Source of the DNA: Gemmatimonadota bacterium | GTDB taxonomy: Bacteria > Gemmatimonadota > Gemmatimonadetes > Longimicrobiales > Gaopeijiaceae | NCBI GenBank assembly: GCA_029262115.1 | Contig: JAJCZZ010000108.1 | Coordinates: forward strand, 1-64,000 | Length of the DNA stretch: 64,000 bases | Direction of reading: 5' to 3' | Shown: piece by piece, positions 16,499-25,319 of the stretch | Layout of the letters: each line of letters opens with the position of its first letter | Numbering within the stretch: position 1 is the stretch's first letter | The notes under the pieces: model-generated | Databases searched by the model: none | Seen by the model: the letters and a program-made list of their open reading frames with translations, nothing else | What the model was told of the DNA's origin: nothing | Position numbers and translations under genes: made by a program

Positions 16499-17944
16499 GT
16501 GACGGGCTTCGTGCTGCAACTCGGCCTCGGCGGGGTGGTGTTCGCCATCCTGTGGAACGTGTTCTTCATCGGCTGGGTCCTGCTCCGGCCGCGGAGGCTC
16601 CAGAGTTCCTCGCTCGCCTGGATCATGATCATCGTCGTGGTCCCCTTCGTGGGCGGTATGGCCTTCATGTTGTTCGGCCAGGTGTGGGCGGACCGTGCCC
16701 GTGCCCGCCGCCATCGCGACATCGTGGCGCGTGTCCGTTCGTTCACGGGGCGGGATCTGCCCGAGATCCCCCACGACTATCTCCCGGAAGACGGCCAGGG
16801 GCTCGCGACGCTCGCGTATCGGGGTGGGGAGATGCCGGTGCGCCCGGGCAACCGCGTGGAAGTCTACGATCGGACCGAGGACGTGATCGACGGGATCGTT
16901 CGCGACATCTATTCGGCGAAGGACCACTGTCACATCCTGGTCTACATCTACCTGGACGACACCAGCGGACGTAGGGTCGCCGACGCTCTGATCACGGCGG
17001 CAGCGCGCGGCGTCGAATGCCGGGTCCTGGCCGACTCGCTGGGGTCCCGGACGTTCCTGAAGTCGAAGACCGCCGCACGATTGAAGGCAGCCGGTGTGCG
17101 CGTCCTGGAGGCGCTACCCACCCGTTTCAAGGTGTTCAGCCGGGGCCGCGTCGACATCCGCAACCACCGGAAGATCGTGGTGGTGGACGGTCGGGTCGGG
17201 TGGACGGGTTCGCAGAACATCGCGGACGCGGAGTTCGCCCTGAAGCCGGCGTTCGCCCCGTGGGTCGACTGCATGCTCCGGATCGAAGGCCCGATGGTCA
17301 GCGACCTGCAGGTGCTGTTCATCCAGGACTGGTACATGGACTCCCAGGAGCCGCTGGAAGACAAGCTGTCCATGGAGACCGACTACTTCAAAGGGGGCGT
17401 GGCCGCGCAGCTCATGCCGACCGGTGTGAATTCGCCCACGGATACGCTGGTCCAGGCGCTTCAGGCGGGAATCCACGTCGCGCGCGAGGAGATCATCCTC
17501 ACGACCCCCTACTTCGTGCCGGACGAGGGCACCCTGGCCGCGCTGGTGACGGCTGCGGCGCGGGGAATCGACGTGACGCTGGTAGTGCCCCGCCGAAACG
17601 ACTCTCCGCTGGTCGCCGCCGCGAGCCGGAGTTTCTACGAGGTGCTGCTCGCGTCGGGGTGCAAGATCTACGAGTTCACCGGGGGTCTTCTCCATTCGAA
17701 GACCGTCACCGTGGATCGCCGGGGAGCGCTGGTCGGTTCGGCGAACCTCGACCGGCGGAGCTTCGAGATCAACTTCGAGCTGTCGGTGGTCCTCTACGAT
17801 CCCGATCTGGCCGGCCGGATGTGGGCGCTCCAGCAGAAGTACATCATGGAATCGGTGCCGGTCGACCTCGAGGAGTTCAGAAAGAGACCGATCGCGCTTC
17901 GGGCCATCGAAAACGCGTGCGGGATCCTCGGCCCGCTGCTCTGA
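16499..17944 (+). CDS. cls: Cardiolipin synthase (phospholipase D superfamily)
   Basis: The enzyme condenses two phosphatidylglycerols to cardiolipin at the inner membrane. The 481-residue protein has two N-terminal transmembrane helices (about 5-25 and 38-60) and two HKD motifs: H223-x-K225-x4-D230 followed by G-S-Q-N, and H399-x-K401-x4-D406 followed by G-S-A-N. Length and layout match bacterial ClsA. The GTG at 16499 is preceded by TAGGGAACGA. It stands alone between the Att-like cluster and a convergent esterase gene. Confidence 0.95.
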   Translation: MTGFVLQLGLGGVVFAILWNVFFIGWVLLRPRRLQSSSLAWIMIIVVVPFVGGMAFMLFGQVWADRARARRHRDIVARVRSFTGRDLPEIPHDYLPEDGQGLATLAYRGGEMPVRPGNRVEVYDRTEDVIDGIVRDIYSAKDHCHILVYIYLDDTSGRRVADALITAAARGVECRVLADSLGSRTFLKSKTAARLKAAGVRVLEALPTRFKVFSRGRVDIRNHRKIVVVDGRVGWTGSQNIADAEFALKPAFAPWVDCMLRIEGPMVSDLQVLFIQDWYMDSQEPLEDKLSMETDYFKGGVAAQLMPTGVNSPTDTLVQALQAGIHVAREEIILTTPYFVPDEGTLAALVTAAARGIDVTLVVPRRNDSPLVAAASRSFYEVLLASGCKIYEFTGGLLHSKTVTVDRRGALVGSANLDRRSFEINFELSVVLYDPDLAGRMWALQQKYIMESVPVDLEEFRKRPIALRAIENACGILGPLL

Positions 17945-17952
17945 GTCTCGCA

Positions 17953-17973
17953 CGGTTGCGCTGACGGCAACCG
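17953..17973. terminator. Weak hairpin between convergent genes
   Basis: CGGTTGC (17953) and GCAACCG (17967) form a perfect 7-bp stem with a 7-nt loop, 9 bp after the cls stop and before the convergent esterase end. No T-tract follows on either strand, so terminator function is uncertain. Confidence 0.35.
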
Positions 17974-18016
17974 AGCGCGCTGGCTACCTGCCGGTCGTGG
18001 GCTCATCCGCTCACTT

Positions 18017-18670
18017 CTACCGGGCGGCGATGGCCTCCACGAAGTCCACGGCCGCGGACACGCCGGCGGGATCGATCCAATGTCCGATGGCGTGGTCCGT
18101 CGTCGTGAGTGAAGAACCAGCCCTGTTCAACGTGGCCCGGCCCCGCGTCGCCAAAGCGAACGGGATATTCGGGTCGCGCGTACCATGTGCCCAGAAGATC
18201 GGCGTGGCGTCCGGGCCCATCATCTCGGCTTCGATGATCGGCGTGTCGGCAAGGAAGCCCGAGAAGTTCAGGGCGGCGTGAACCGTCCCGGGACGGGTGA
18301 GCGCATACGCCATGCTCATGGTGCCCCCCTGCGAGAATCCTCCCAGGACGAGGCGCCCGGGCGCGATACCGAGGATTCCCGGGAGAGCCCGGAGGAAGTC
18401 GTCCAACTGCCTCAAGCTCGCGGACAAGCTTGCGTCCATGACCCGGTCCTCTTCGATGTACCGGTACCAGGCCCACCCGGGGCCGTAGCCCCAGGGGTGC
18501 CCCGGGTGCGGCGCCTGAGGGGTGATCAACGCCCATCTATCGGGAAGATTGGGCCGGAGGGCCTGGAGGTCGCCACGGTGGCTCCCCCTTCCGTGCAGAA
18601 GCACCGCGACGGTCGCACCGTCGGACAGTTCAGGAGGACGGCTCAGGTCGTATCCCAGCATTTCGGTCAC
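18017..18670 (-). CDS. MhqD/YpfH-like carboxylesterase (alpha/beta hydrolase)
   Basis: This 217-residue small serine hydrolase has the oxyanion segment L-L-H-G-R-G-S, nucleophile S113 in G-F-S-Q-G-G, an Asp in H-G-T-R-D166 and a catalytic His in G-H197-W-I. The size fits the phospholipase/carboxylesterase family. It lies 84 bp downstream of a glyoxalase-fold dioxygenase gene on the same strand. In Bacillus the equivalent pair (MhqO-MhqD) answers quinone and catechol stress, so hydrolysis of a ring-cleavage product is a reasonable guess. The GTG start is used; an ATG three codons later (18661) is possible. Confidence 0.85.
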   Translation of the reverse strand: MTEMLGYDLSRPPELSDGATVAVLLHGRGSHRGDLQALRPNLPDRWALITPQAPHPGHPWGYGPGWAWYRYIEEDRVMDASLSASLRQLDDFLRALPGILGIAPGRLVLGGFSQGGTMSMAYALTRPGTVHAALNFSGFLADTPIIEAEMMGPDATPIFWAHGTRDPNIPFALATRGRATLNRAGSSLTTTDHAIGHWIDPAGVSAAVDFVEAIAAR

Positions 18671-18754
18671 TCGGATGAAGCGGGTGCGAAGGCGGTCGGG
18701 CCTCGGTACGGCACGCGTCCGGAACGGCTGACGTCGATTCGTCAGGTCACGCTG

Positions 18755-19870
18755 TCAGAGCGGCGTGAGGCTCCGCTCGATGTCGTCGCGGCGCGGCTCC
18801 AGCCAATCGGGAAGCTGTAGCCCCCGACCCAACTGCGCGAGGGGCTCGTCGACCGAGAAGCCGGGACCGTCGGTTGCGATCTCCAGGAGCATGCCGTCGG
18901 GTGCCCGGAAATAGATGCTCTCGAAGTAGTTCCGGTCGAGCACCTCCGTGACCTCGACGCCCATGGCCCGGAGGTGCTCCTGCCACGCTTCCTGTTGTCC
19001 CCGGTCCTTCGCCCGGAAGGCGATATGGTGCGTCTGGCCCGCACCGGGGCGGGCGAGGTAGTCGGACTTCGGCCAGTCGAAGAGCGTCCACGCGGAGTGC
19101 GGGGCGACCGCGTGCCCGTCGTAGTTGGCCCAGAAGAAGTGCCGGGTTTTTCCGTCGTCCTGATTGAGCGTTTTTTTGACCAGCCGGAGGCCGAGTGCCT
19201 CCTCGATGAAGTCGCCCATGCGCTCCATGACATTGGTGATGCCGGTGATGTGGTGGATCCCTTCCAGCCGCATGTCGTCCGTGATGTCCGGCACCGGCGC
19301 AGCGTGCACGGAATCGGCGATGGCGGTCTGATCCCGTCCGCCCGGCAGCCTCTGCGCGGGCGGGACGATCATCCGGGCGCCCAGGGCCTCGGGCGCCTCG
19401 TCCACGGCGTAGCCCGGCCCGGTCGTCGTGATCTCGAGGACCTGGCCGTCCGGATCCTGAAAGTAGAGGCTCGTGAAGTAGCCTCGATCGATCGGGCCCG
19501 ACACGCCGACACCCGCATCAATCAGCCGCCGCTTCCACTTCAGGAGCCCGGGAAGGTCGCCGACGCCGAGGGCCAGGTGGTGCACACCGCCGACGCCCCA
19601 GTGCCCTTTGTGCGAATCGGGCCACTCGAAGAAGGTCAGGATCGTTCCGGGCGCCCCACCCTCGTTCCCGAAGTAGAGGTGGTAGCTGCCGGGATCGTCG
19701 AAGTTGACCGTCTTCTTGACCATCGGCAGACCGAGGAGGCCGCCGTAGAACGCGAGGGTCCGGACCGCATCCTTGGAGACCATGGTGATGTGGTGAAAGC
19801 CGGGCGTGATCAGTGGCGAGGTCACAGGCAGGGCCGTTAATCCGTGGGAGAAGCGGGCTCGGGCGCTCAT
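18755..19870 (-). CDS. VOC-family ring-cleaving dioxygenase (MhqO-like)
   Basis: The 371-residue protein consists of two glyoxalase/VOC modules: residues 22-150 (F-H-H-I-T-M-V ... H-H-L-A-L-G-V ... G-Q-V-L-E-I) and 205-345 (I-H-H-I-T-G-I ... H-H-I-A-F-R-A ... G-M-L-L-E-I). The His and Glu residues are the usual metal ligands of type I extradiol dioxygenases. This two-domain form with a downstream esterase matches the hydroquinone-inducible MhqO/LinE-like group. Ring opening of hydroquinones with Fe(II) and O2 is inferred. The ATG at 19870 sits directly beside an inverted repeat, suggesting control by a repressor; no MarR gene is in the window. Confidence 0.88.
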   Translation of the reverse strand: MSARARFSHGLTALPVTSPLITPGFHHITMVSKDAVRTLAFYGGLLGLPMVKKTVNFDDPGSYHLYFGNEGGAPGTILTFFEWPDSHKGHWGVGGVHHLALGVGDLPGLLKWKRRLIDAGVGVSGPIDRGYFTSLYFQDPDGQVLEITTTGPGYAVDEAPEALGARMIVPPAQRLPGGRDQTAIADSVHAAPVPDITDDMRLEGIHHITGITNVMERMGDFIEEALGLRLVKKTLNQDDGKTRHFFWANYDGHAVAPHSAWTLFDWPKSDYLARPGAGQTHHIAFRAKDRGQQEAWQEHLRAMGVEVTEVLDRNYFESIYFRAPDGMLLEIATDGPGFSVDEPLAQLGRGLQLPDWLEPRRDDIERSLTPL

Positions 19871-19871
19871 A

Positions 19872-19886
19872 GTTTAATCTTGAAAC
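19872..19886 (-). promoter_or_regulatory. Candidate operator at the dioxygenase start
   Basis: GTTTAATCTTGAAAC is a 15-bp AT-rich imperfect palindrome (GTTTnA...TnAAAC) in GC-rich DNA, immediately upstream of the ATG at 19870. Size and composition suit a MarR-type site, which would match the MhqR precedent. The call rests on symmetry and position only. Confidence 0.35.
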
Positions 19887-19962
19887 ATTGCGTTGGGAAG
19901 GGCCTCAGGGGAGCCTCACTCCTTGTTATATTGGTGCTCTCCATTCGAGGGACGATACCGCC

Positions 19963-21150
19963 GTGCCATCTTCACGCTCTCGCGATCCTCTGCGCCCGCG
20001 TCGGGACACCGACGTCGCGGCGGATACCGGCGCCACGCGGTCGCTGCATGAGGACGTCCTGGACAACATCGACCTGGACATCGCCGTTCTCGATCCCGAG
20101 TGCCGATTCGAGTATCTGAATCCTGCTTCCGTCCCGGACCCCGAAGTCCGAGCGTGGCTGATTGGCCGGTCGAACCGGGACTACTGTGAGCGGCGAGGGA
20201 AGCCGGTGGACCTCGCCGTACGCCGTGAGGAGGCGATCCGGATAGCAGTCGCGGAGGGTAGGAAGCACGAGGAGATGGAGCAGATCATCTCCGCGGACGG
20301 GAGGGTGCACTATATCCTGCGCACACACCTGCCTCTGCTCGACGAGGAGGGCCGGGTCCGAAGGATTCTGGGCTACGGCGTCGACCGTACGGCCGAGGTC
20401 GAGCGCGCTCGGAAGCTCGAGCTGGCCGAGGAGGAGCGGCAGTTGGCACGCCGATTGGACGCGACGGGCCGCCTCGCGGGTGGCCTCGCGCACGAGTTCA
20501 ACAATCTGCTCACTGCAATACGGGTTCAGACGGAGCTTCTACTGGAGGATGCCGAGACGGAGCAACGCCCGGGTCGGGAAGGCTTTCAGGAAGTGCTGGA
20601 TGCCACGGATCGTGCTGCTCGACTCGTCGACCATCTCCTGACATTCAGTCGGTCCAACCGGAACGAGCGCCGAGCGACCGACATCGGCAGTCTTGTCGAA
20701 GGACTCCTTCCCGCGCTTCGGGCGCGGCTGGGCGAGGGTATGGAACTGGACGCCGGCGGTCCGCCGCACGTCATCGTGCACGTCGACCCGGATCAGATCG
20801 CCGAGGCCGTCCACCGCCTTGTGCAGAACGCGGTCGATGCCATGCCGGAGGGCGGCACGGTGAGCGTGGTCTGGTCACGCGACGGTGACTCCGCGGTCGT
20901 GACGGTGAGAGACACGGGCCACGGGATGAACGAAGCTACATCGTCGCGAGCGTTCGAGCCGTTCTTCACGTCGCGTCGTGATACCGACCATTCGGGGCTC
21001 GGCCTCAGTGTGGTGCATGGGGTGGTGACGGGTGCGGGAGGAGAGGTCTTGTCGACCACCCGGGAGGGAGAAGGGACCGTGTTCGAGATGCGGCTCCCTG
21101 CGCTTCAGGTATCTCCGCTGCGGGATTCGCGGAGTTCCACCGAGGTGTGA
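19963..21150 (+). CDS. Soluble PAS-containing sensor histidine kinase
   Basis: No transmembrane segment is seen. A PAS domain (about residues 25-150: V-L-D-P-E-C-R-F-E-Y-L-N to the PAC R-R-I-L-G-Y-G-V-D-R-T) is followed by a HisKA helix with G-L-A-H-E-F-N-N-L-L-T-A, the NtrB/hybrid-kinase type, and a HATPase domain (V-Q-N-A-V-D-A-M-P; D-T-G-H-G-M; G-L-G-L-S-V-V). I start at GTG 19963, which has GAGGG upstream; the longer frame to 19888 runs through promoter sequence. No response regulator is adjacent, so it is an orphan. It is divergent from the dioxygenase gene across about 90 bp, so the two could share regulation. Confidence 0.85.
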   Translation: MPSSRSRDPLRPRRDTDVAADTGATRSLHEDVLDNIDLDIAVLDPECRFEYLNPASVPDPEVRAWLIGRSNRDYCERRGKPVDLAVRREEAIRIAVAEGRKHEEMEQIISADGRVHYILRTHLPLLDEEGRVRRILGYGVDRTAEVERARKLELAEEERQLARRLDATGRLAGGLAHEFNNLLTAIRVQTELLLEDAETEQRPGREGFQEVLDATDRAARLVDHLLTFSRSNRNERRATDIGSLVEGLLPALRARLGEGMELDAGGPPHVIVHVDPDQIAEAVHRLVQNAVDAMPEGGTVSVVWSRDGDSAVVTVRDTGHGMNEATSSRAFEPFFTSRRDTDHSGLGLSVVHGVVTGAGGEVLSTTREGEGTVFEMRLPALQVSPLRDSRSSTEV

Positions 21151-21169
21151 CCACACCAGGCTTCTCCGC

Positions 21170-22300
21170 CTACAACTGCGCGCGGAAACGACGGGTCGCC
21201 AGGGTGAGACCCGATGCGGCCATCCCCAGGAGAACCAGGAACTGCGGCCAGAGATCGGCCACGCCGACGCCCTTCAGGAAGATCGCCCGCACGACTTCCA
21301 GGAAGTGCCGTAGAGGATTCGCCAGCGTCAGGGTCTCGAAGAACGGCGGCATCGTGTCGACCGGGTACAGGAAGCCCGACAGGATGATGGCGGGCAGGAT
21401 GAAGAGGAACATCGAGAGGAACGCCTCCTGCTGGGTGGCGCTTACCGTGCTGATGAACAGCCCGAGTGACAGTCCTCCAACGATGAAGAGGATGGCAGCC
21501 AGCAGCAGGGCGAGGATCGAACCGCGGAACGGGACGTCGAACCAGAGGAGCGCGACGGTCGTGACCAGCGCCATCTGAACCATGGCGATGGCGGCGACCG
21601 GGATCGTCTTGCCTGCGATGAGTTCCCCCGGGGAGAGTGGGGAGACCAGAAGCTGTTCGAGCGTGCCAACCTCCCGTTCTCGCACCACGGCCATGGCCGT
21701 GAGGAGCAGGCACATCAGCAAGATGATGACGCCGATGACGGCGGGGACGTTGTAGACGCTGCTTTCGAGCGATGGATTGTACCATGCCCGGCTACGCACC
21801 GTCACCGTTTCCGGTACCCGTCGGCCGCTACTCGCCAGCACTCGGACATCGTGATCTCGCGCGATGCGGGCCGCGTATCCCTGCGCCACGGTGGCCGTGT
21901 TGGAGTTGGTACCGTCCACCAGGAGTTGGACGGTCGGCCCGCGACCGGCCGCCAGATCGGCGGCGAAGCCTGGGGGGATCTGGAGCACCACGACGGCCTG
22001 GCCATGGTCGAGGGCCCGCGCCAGATCGGCGGGCCGGTCCGACTCCGCCACGAGCCGGAAGTACCCGGATGCCGTGAAGGAGCGAACGAAGTCGCGGGAC
22101 GATGCCGTGCGGTCGTGGTCGACAAGGAAGGTCGAGACATCGCGCACGTCGGTGTTCACCGCGTAGCCGAACAGAATCAGTTGGATGATCGGGCTGACGA
22201 AGATGACGCGCTTCGTCTTGGGATCGCGGAAGAGCTGTCGCAACTCCTTGCGCACCATGTGCCGGACTCTGAGGAGCCGCTCGCGTAGGGGGTCGGTCAC
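21170..22300 (-). CDS. ABC-2 type permease (YbhR/YbhS-like), last gene of the efflux operon
   Basis: The 376-residue protein has one N-terminal helix (V-I-F-V-S-P-I-I-Q-L-I-L-F-G-Y-A-V), a periplasmic domain and five or six C-terminal helices with the ABC-2 motif V-R-E-R-E-V-G-T-L-E-Q-L-L-V-S-P. The GTG at 22300 has AAAGGAG 8 nt upstream and overlaps the previous stop by 4 bp (GTGA); the much longer frame upstream is the antisense of that gene. With its homologue it would form the membrane heterodimer of a drug or toxic-compound exporter. Confidence 0.92.
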   Translation of the reverse strand: MTDPLRERLLRVRHMVRKELRQLFRDPKTKRVIFVSPIIQLILFGYAVNTDVRDVSTFLVDHDRTASSRDFVRSFTASGYFRLVAESDRPADLARALDHGQAVVVLQIPPGFAADLAAGRGPTVQLLVDGTNSNTATVAQGYAARIARDHDVRVLASSGRRVPETVTVRSRAWYNPSLESSVYNVPAVIGVIILLMCLLLTAMAVVREREVGTLEQLLVSPLSPGELIAGKTIPVAAIAMVQMALVTTVALLWFDVPFRGSILALLLAAILFIVGGLSLGLFISTVSATQQEAFLSMFLFILPAIILSGFLYPVDTMPPFFETLTLANPLRHFLEVVRAIFLKGVGVADLWPQFLVLLGMAASGLTLATRRFRAQL

Positions 22301-23415
22301 GACGGTAGCTCCTTTCGGAAGACACGGGTCGCCGCGGTGAGCGCCAGGACCGCGTAGGCGGCCATGAACAGCGCCTGCGGCCACAGCACGTCGACGCCGA
22401 CTCCCTTCAAGAAGATCCCGCGCGTGACGGTCACAAAGTAGCGGGCGGGAATCAGGTAGGTCACCGCGCGGAGCGCGGTCGGCATGCTCGCGATGTCGAA
22501 GAGAAAGCCGGAAAGCAGGACGGCCGGTAGGTAGGTCGCCACCATTGCGATCTGGGTGGCGAGCACTTGCGACTTCACCGCGGCCGAGATGAAGATCCCG
22601 AGTCCGAGTGCGCCCGCCAGGAAAAGAAGCGACATGACCGCGAGCAGGAGCACGCTGCCGTTCAGAGGCGTACCGAAGATGGTGGTTCCCGCGACCACGG
22701 TGAGCGCCACGTCGAAGAGGCCGATCAGCAGGTAGGGTAGGAGCTTTCCGGCGATCACCTCGAAGCGGCCGACGGGGGTGGCGGCCAACTGCTCCATGGT
22801 CCCCCGCTCCCACTCCCGCGCGATCGTGAGGGCCGTGAGCATGGCCGCGATGATCGACATGATGACCGCGATGAGGGCCGGCACGATCATGTGGCGGCTC
22901 TGCAGCTGCGGGTTGTACCAGACCCTCGACTCGAGCCGGCTGAGCGGCGTCGCGTCACGGCCCGCAAGAACCACGTCCAGGGCCGCGCCCGCGACGATGG
23001 CGTCTGCGTAGTTGCTCGCGATGGTGGCCGTGTTGGCGTCCGCGCCGTCGAGCAGCAGTTGCACGTCCGCGCCGCCCCCGGCCGCCAGGTCGGACCCATA
23101 TTCGAACGGTATGTGCAGCACCGCGTCCGCGCGGCCGTCCATGAGCCACTCGTCGGCGTCCCTCGGCCGGTCCGGCGCAGCCACGACCTGGAAGTAGCCG
23201 CTGGAGACGAACGCCTCGACGAGCGCCCTGCTATGGGCGGAGCGGTCGTCGTCGATGACCACCAACTCCAGGTCCTCGACATCGAAGCGGATGGCGTACC
23301 CGAAGAAGATCAGCAGGAAGGGTGGGAGGAGAAACGCCAGGATCATGCTCCGGGGATCGCGTTTGAGCTGGATCCACTCCTTTCGGGCCACCGCCCGCGT
23401 TCGGCCCCAATTCAT
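22297..23415 (-). CDS. ABC-2 type permease (YbhS/YbhR-like)
   Basis: This 372-residue protein has the same layout as its downstream neighbour: N-terminal helix (M-I-L-A-F-L-L-P-P-F-L-L-I-F-F-G-Y-A-I), about 150 periplasmic residues, then a helix bundle containing R-E-W-E-R-G-T-M-E-Q-L-A-A-T-P. The two share a similar ending (G-I-F-L-K-G-V-G-V near the C terminus), showing duplication from one ancestor. It overlaps both neighbours by 4 bp, so translation is coupled. Confidence 0.92.
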   Translation of the reverse strand: MNWGRTRAVARKEWIQLKRDPRSMILAFLLPPFLLIFFGYAIRFDVEDLELVVIDDDRSAHSRALVEAFVSSGYFQVVAAPDRPRDADEWLMDGRADAVLHIPFEYGSDLAAGGGADVQLLLDGADANTATIASNYADAIVAGAALDVVLAGRDATPLSRLESRVWYNPQLQSRHMIVPALIAVIMSIIAAMLTALTIAREWERGTMEQLAATPVGRFEVIAGKLLPYLLIGLFDVALTVVAGTTIFGTPLNGSVLLLAVMSLLFLAGALGLGIFISAAVKSQVLATQIAMVATYLPAVLLSGFLFDIASMPTALRAVTYLIPARYFVTVTRGIFLKGVGVDVLWPQALFMAAYAVLALTAATRVFRKELPS

Positions 23416-24371
23416 CCGTCGACCGGCGCTCCGCCCTCGGCCCGCACGAGCGAGACGAAGACATCCTCGAGCGAGGGCGCCACCGGCCGGATGCTCTCGG
23501 TCGCCAGGCCTCCCACGGCCAGCGCGGCGCTTATGGTGTCCGCACCCGTCCGCTCATCCTCGACCGTCACGTGAAGCGCGCGCCCGAACATGGCGGCCTC
23601 CACGACCCCCGGTGTGCTCTCCAGGAGCTGGACGGCCCGGGGTGCGTGGTCGGTCTTCACCTCCAGAATCGGCTCGACGACGCGGTCCCGCAGCGCCCCC
23701 GGCGTGTCGAGTGCGATCAAGCGACCGCGGTTCATCAGAGCGAGCCGGTGGCAGTACTCGGCCTCCTCCATGTAGTGCGTCGACACGAACACGGTCGTGC
23801 CATGACCGGCCATGTCGTCGATGAGGTCCCAGAACGCCCGCCGCGCCACCGGGTCCACGCCGGACGTGGGTTCATCCAGGAACAGGATCGGGGGCTCGTG
23901 CACCGTCGCGCAACCGAGCGCGAGGCGCTGCTTCCAACCGAGGGGTAGTTGGTCGGCGGCTCGGTCCGCGGCCCCCTCCAGTGAGGCCATCTCCAGGATC
24001 CAGGCGCGTCTTTTTTCGAACCGGTCGCCGGTAACCCCGTAGAGGCCCGCGAACAGGCGGATGTTCTCGTCGACGGTCAGGTCGCCGTAGAGCGAGAACT
24101 TCTGCGACATGTAGCCGATATGCCGCTTGATGGCCGGCCTTTCCCGGGTGATGTCGAAGCCGTGCACCCGGCCTTCCCCGGACGTCGGAGGCAGCAGCCC
24201 GGTGAGCATCTTGATCGTCGTGGTCTTGCCCGCCCCGTTCGGGCCCAGGAAGCCGAAGATCTCCCCGGCTGCGACCGAGAAGGTCACCGCGTCGACGGCG
24301 GTGAAGTCGCCGAAGCGTCGGGTCAGGTCGCGAACCTCCACCGGGGCGTCGGACCGAGGGCGCGGCTTCAT
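23412..24371 (-). CDS. ABC transporter ATPase with atypical signature (second half of YbhF)
   Basis: The 319-residue ATPase has Walker A G-P-N-G-A-G-K-T-T and Walker B I-L-F-L-D-E-P-T-S-G-V-D-P. The signature reads L-P-L-G-W-K-Q in place of L-S-G-G-x-x-Q, a substitution also seen in the C-terminal half of E. coli YbhF. In YbhF the two ATPases are one polypeptide; here they are separate genes overlapping by 4 bp. The asymmetric pair presumably works as a heterodimer in which this signature is weak. Confidence 0.92.
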   Translation of the reverse strand: MKPRPRSDAPVEVRDLTRRFGDFTAVDAVTFSVAAGEIFGFLGPNGAGKTTTIKMLTGLLPPTSGEGRVHGFDITRERPAIKRHIGYMSQKFSLYGDLTVDENIRLFAGLYGVTGDRFEKRRAWILEMASLEGAADRAADQLPLGWKQRLALGCATVHEPPILFLDEPTSGVDPVARRAFWDLIDDMAGHGTTVFVSTHYMEEAEYCHRLALMNRGRLIALDTPGALRDRVVEPILEVKTDHAPRAVQLLESTPGVVEAAMFGRALHVTVEDERTGADTISAALAVGGLATESIRPVAPSLEDVFVSLVRAEGGAPVDG

Positions 24372-25318
24372 GCCACCCGTGCGCTTCCCGCGCCCCCCAC
24401 CCGATCGATGAACACGTCTTCGAGTGAGGGCCGGACGGGCTCGATCCCATGGACGGCCAGGCCGTTCTGCCGCATGAGGGCCGTGAGCTCGGCCTCGATC
24501 GTCACGTCCGCTACGAGCACGTGGACGGTATCGCCGAACAGGGTGGCGCTTCGCACGGAGGGCGCGCCCCGGAGGAGGTCGCGAGCGGTACGCGGCACGT
24601 CCGCCCGCACCGACAACATGGTGCCATCCAACGAGGACTGGAGGGCCCGCGGCGTGTCGAGCGCCAGGGCACGCCCCCCATCCAGAAGGACCACGCGATC
24701 ACACCGCTCCGCCTCATCGAGGTAGGACGTCGACACGACGACGGTGACCCCGCTCGCCACCATCTCGTGCAGGATCAACCACAGCTCTCGCCGCGAGATC
24801 GGGTCGACGCCGAACGTCGGTTCGTCCAGGAGAAGGACTTCGGGCTGGTGAACGAGGCAGCACGAGAGCGAGAGCTTCTGCTTCATGCCGCCGGACAGTT
24901 TGCCTGCGAGCCGGTCGGCGAAGGGCTCGAGCCGGCTGAATCGATAGAGGCGTTCGAGACGGGCCGGGCGTGCGGAGCGGGGTACGGAGTAGAGGTCGGC
25001 GTAGAAGTCGAGGTTCTCGGCGACCGTCAGGTCCTCGTAGAGCCCGAAGCGCTGCGCCATGTAGGCGAGTCGGGGTTTGGCACCCTCCGGATCCGACACC
25101 ACGTCCACACCGGCCACCCGAATCCCGCCCGCGGTGGGCCGGAGAATGCCGGCCAGCATCCGCATGGTGGTCGTCTTTCCGGCGCCGTCGGGCCCCACGA
25201 CCCCGAAGAGTTCGCCGGCCTCCACCGTGAACGAGAGTCCGTCTACGGCCGTCACGTCGCCGAAGCGCCGGACGAGGCCGTCGAGCCGGACCATCGGATC
25301 GGCGGCATCCGCCGCCAC
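24368..25318 (-). CDS. ABC transporter ATPase (first half of YbhF)
   Basis: This 316-residue ATPase has Walker A G-P-D-G-A-G-K-T-T, a canonical signature L-S-G-G-M-K-Q-K and Walker B V-L-L-L-D-E-P-T-F-G-V-D-P. The C-terminal 90 residues are the DrrA-like extension common in drug-export ATPases. The adaptor gene stop lies one base upstream of its ATG, and it overlaps the next ATPase gene by 4 bp. Confidence 0.93.
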   Translation of the reverse strand: MAADAADPMVRLDGLVRRFGDVTAVDGLSFTVEAGELFGVVGPDGAGKTTTMRMLAGILRPTAGGIRVAGVDVVSDPEGAKPRLAYMAQRFGLYEDLTVAENLDFYADLYSVPRSARPARLERLYRFSRLEPFADRLAGKLSGGMKQKLSLSCCLVHQPEVLLLDEPTFGVDPISRRELWLILHEMVASGVTVVVSTSYLDEAERCDRVVLLDGGRALALDTPRALQSSLDGTMLSVRADVPRTARDLLRGAPSVRSATLFGDTVHVLVADVTIEAELTALMRQNGLAVHGIEPVRPSLEDVFIDRVGGAGSARVA

Positions 25319-25319
25319 G

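Noticed and set aside
15019-16746. 575-codon minus-strand frame across the AttH-like and cls genes
   Set aside because: It covers two well-supported genes and an intergenic gap, and shows only shadow composition.
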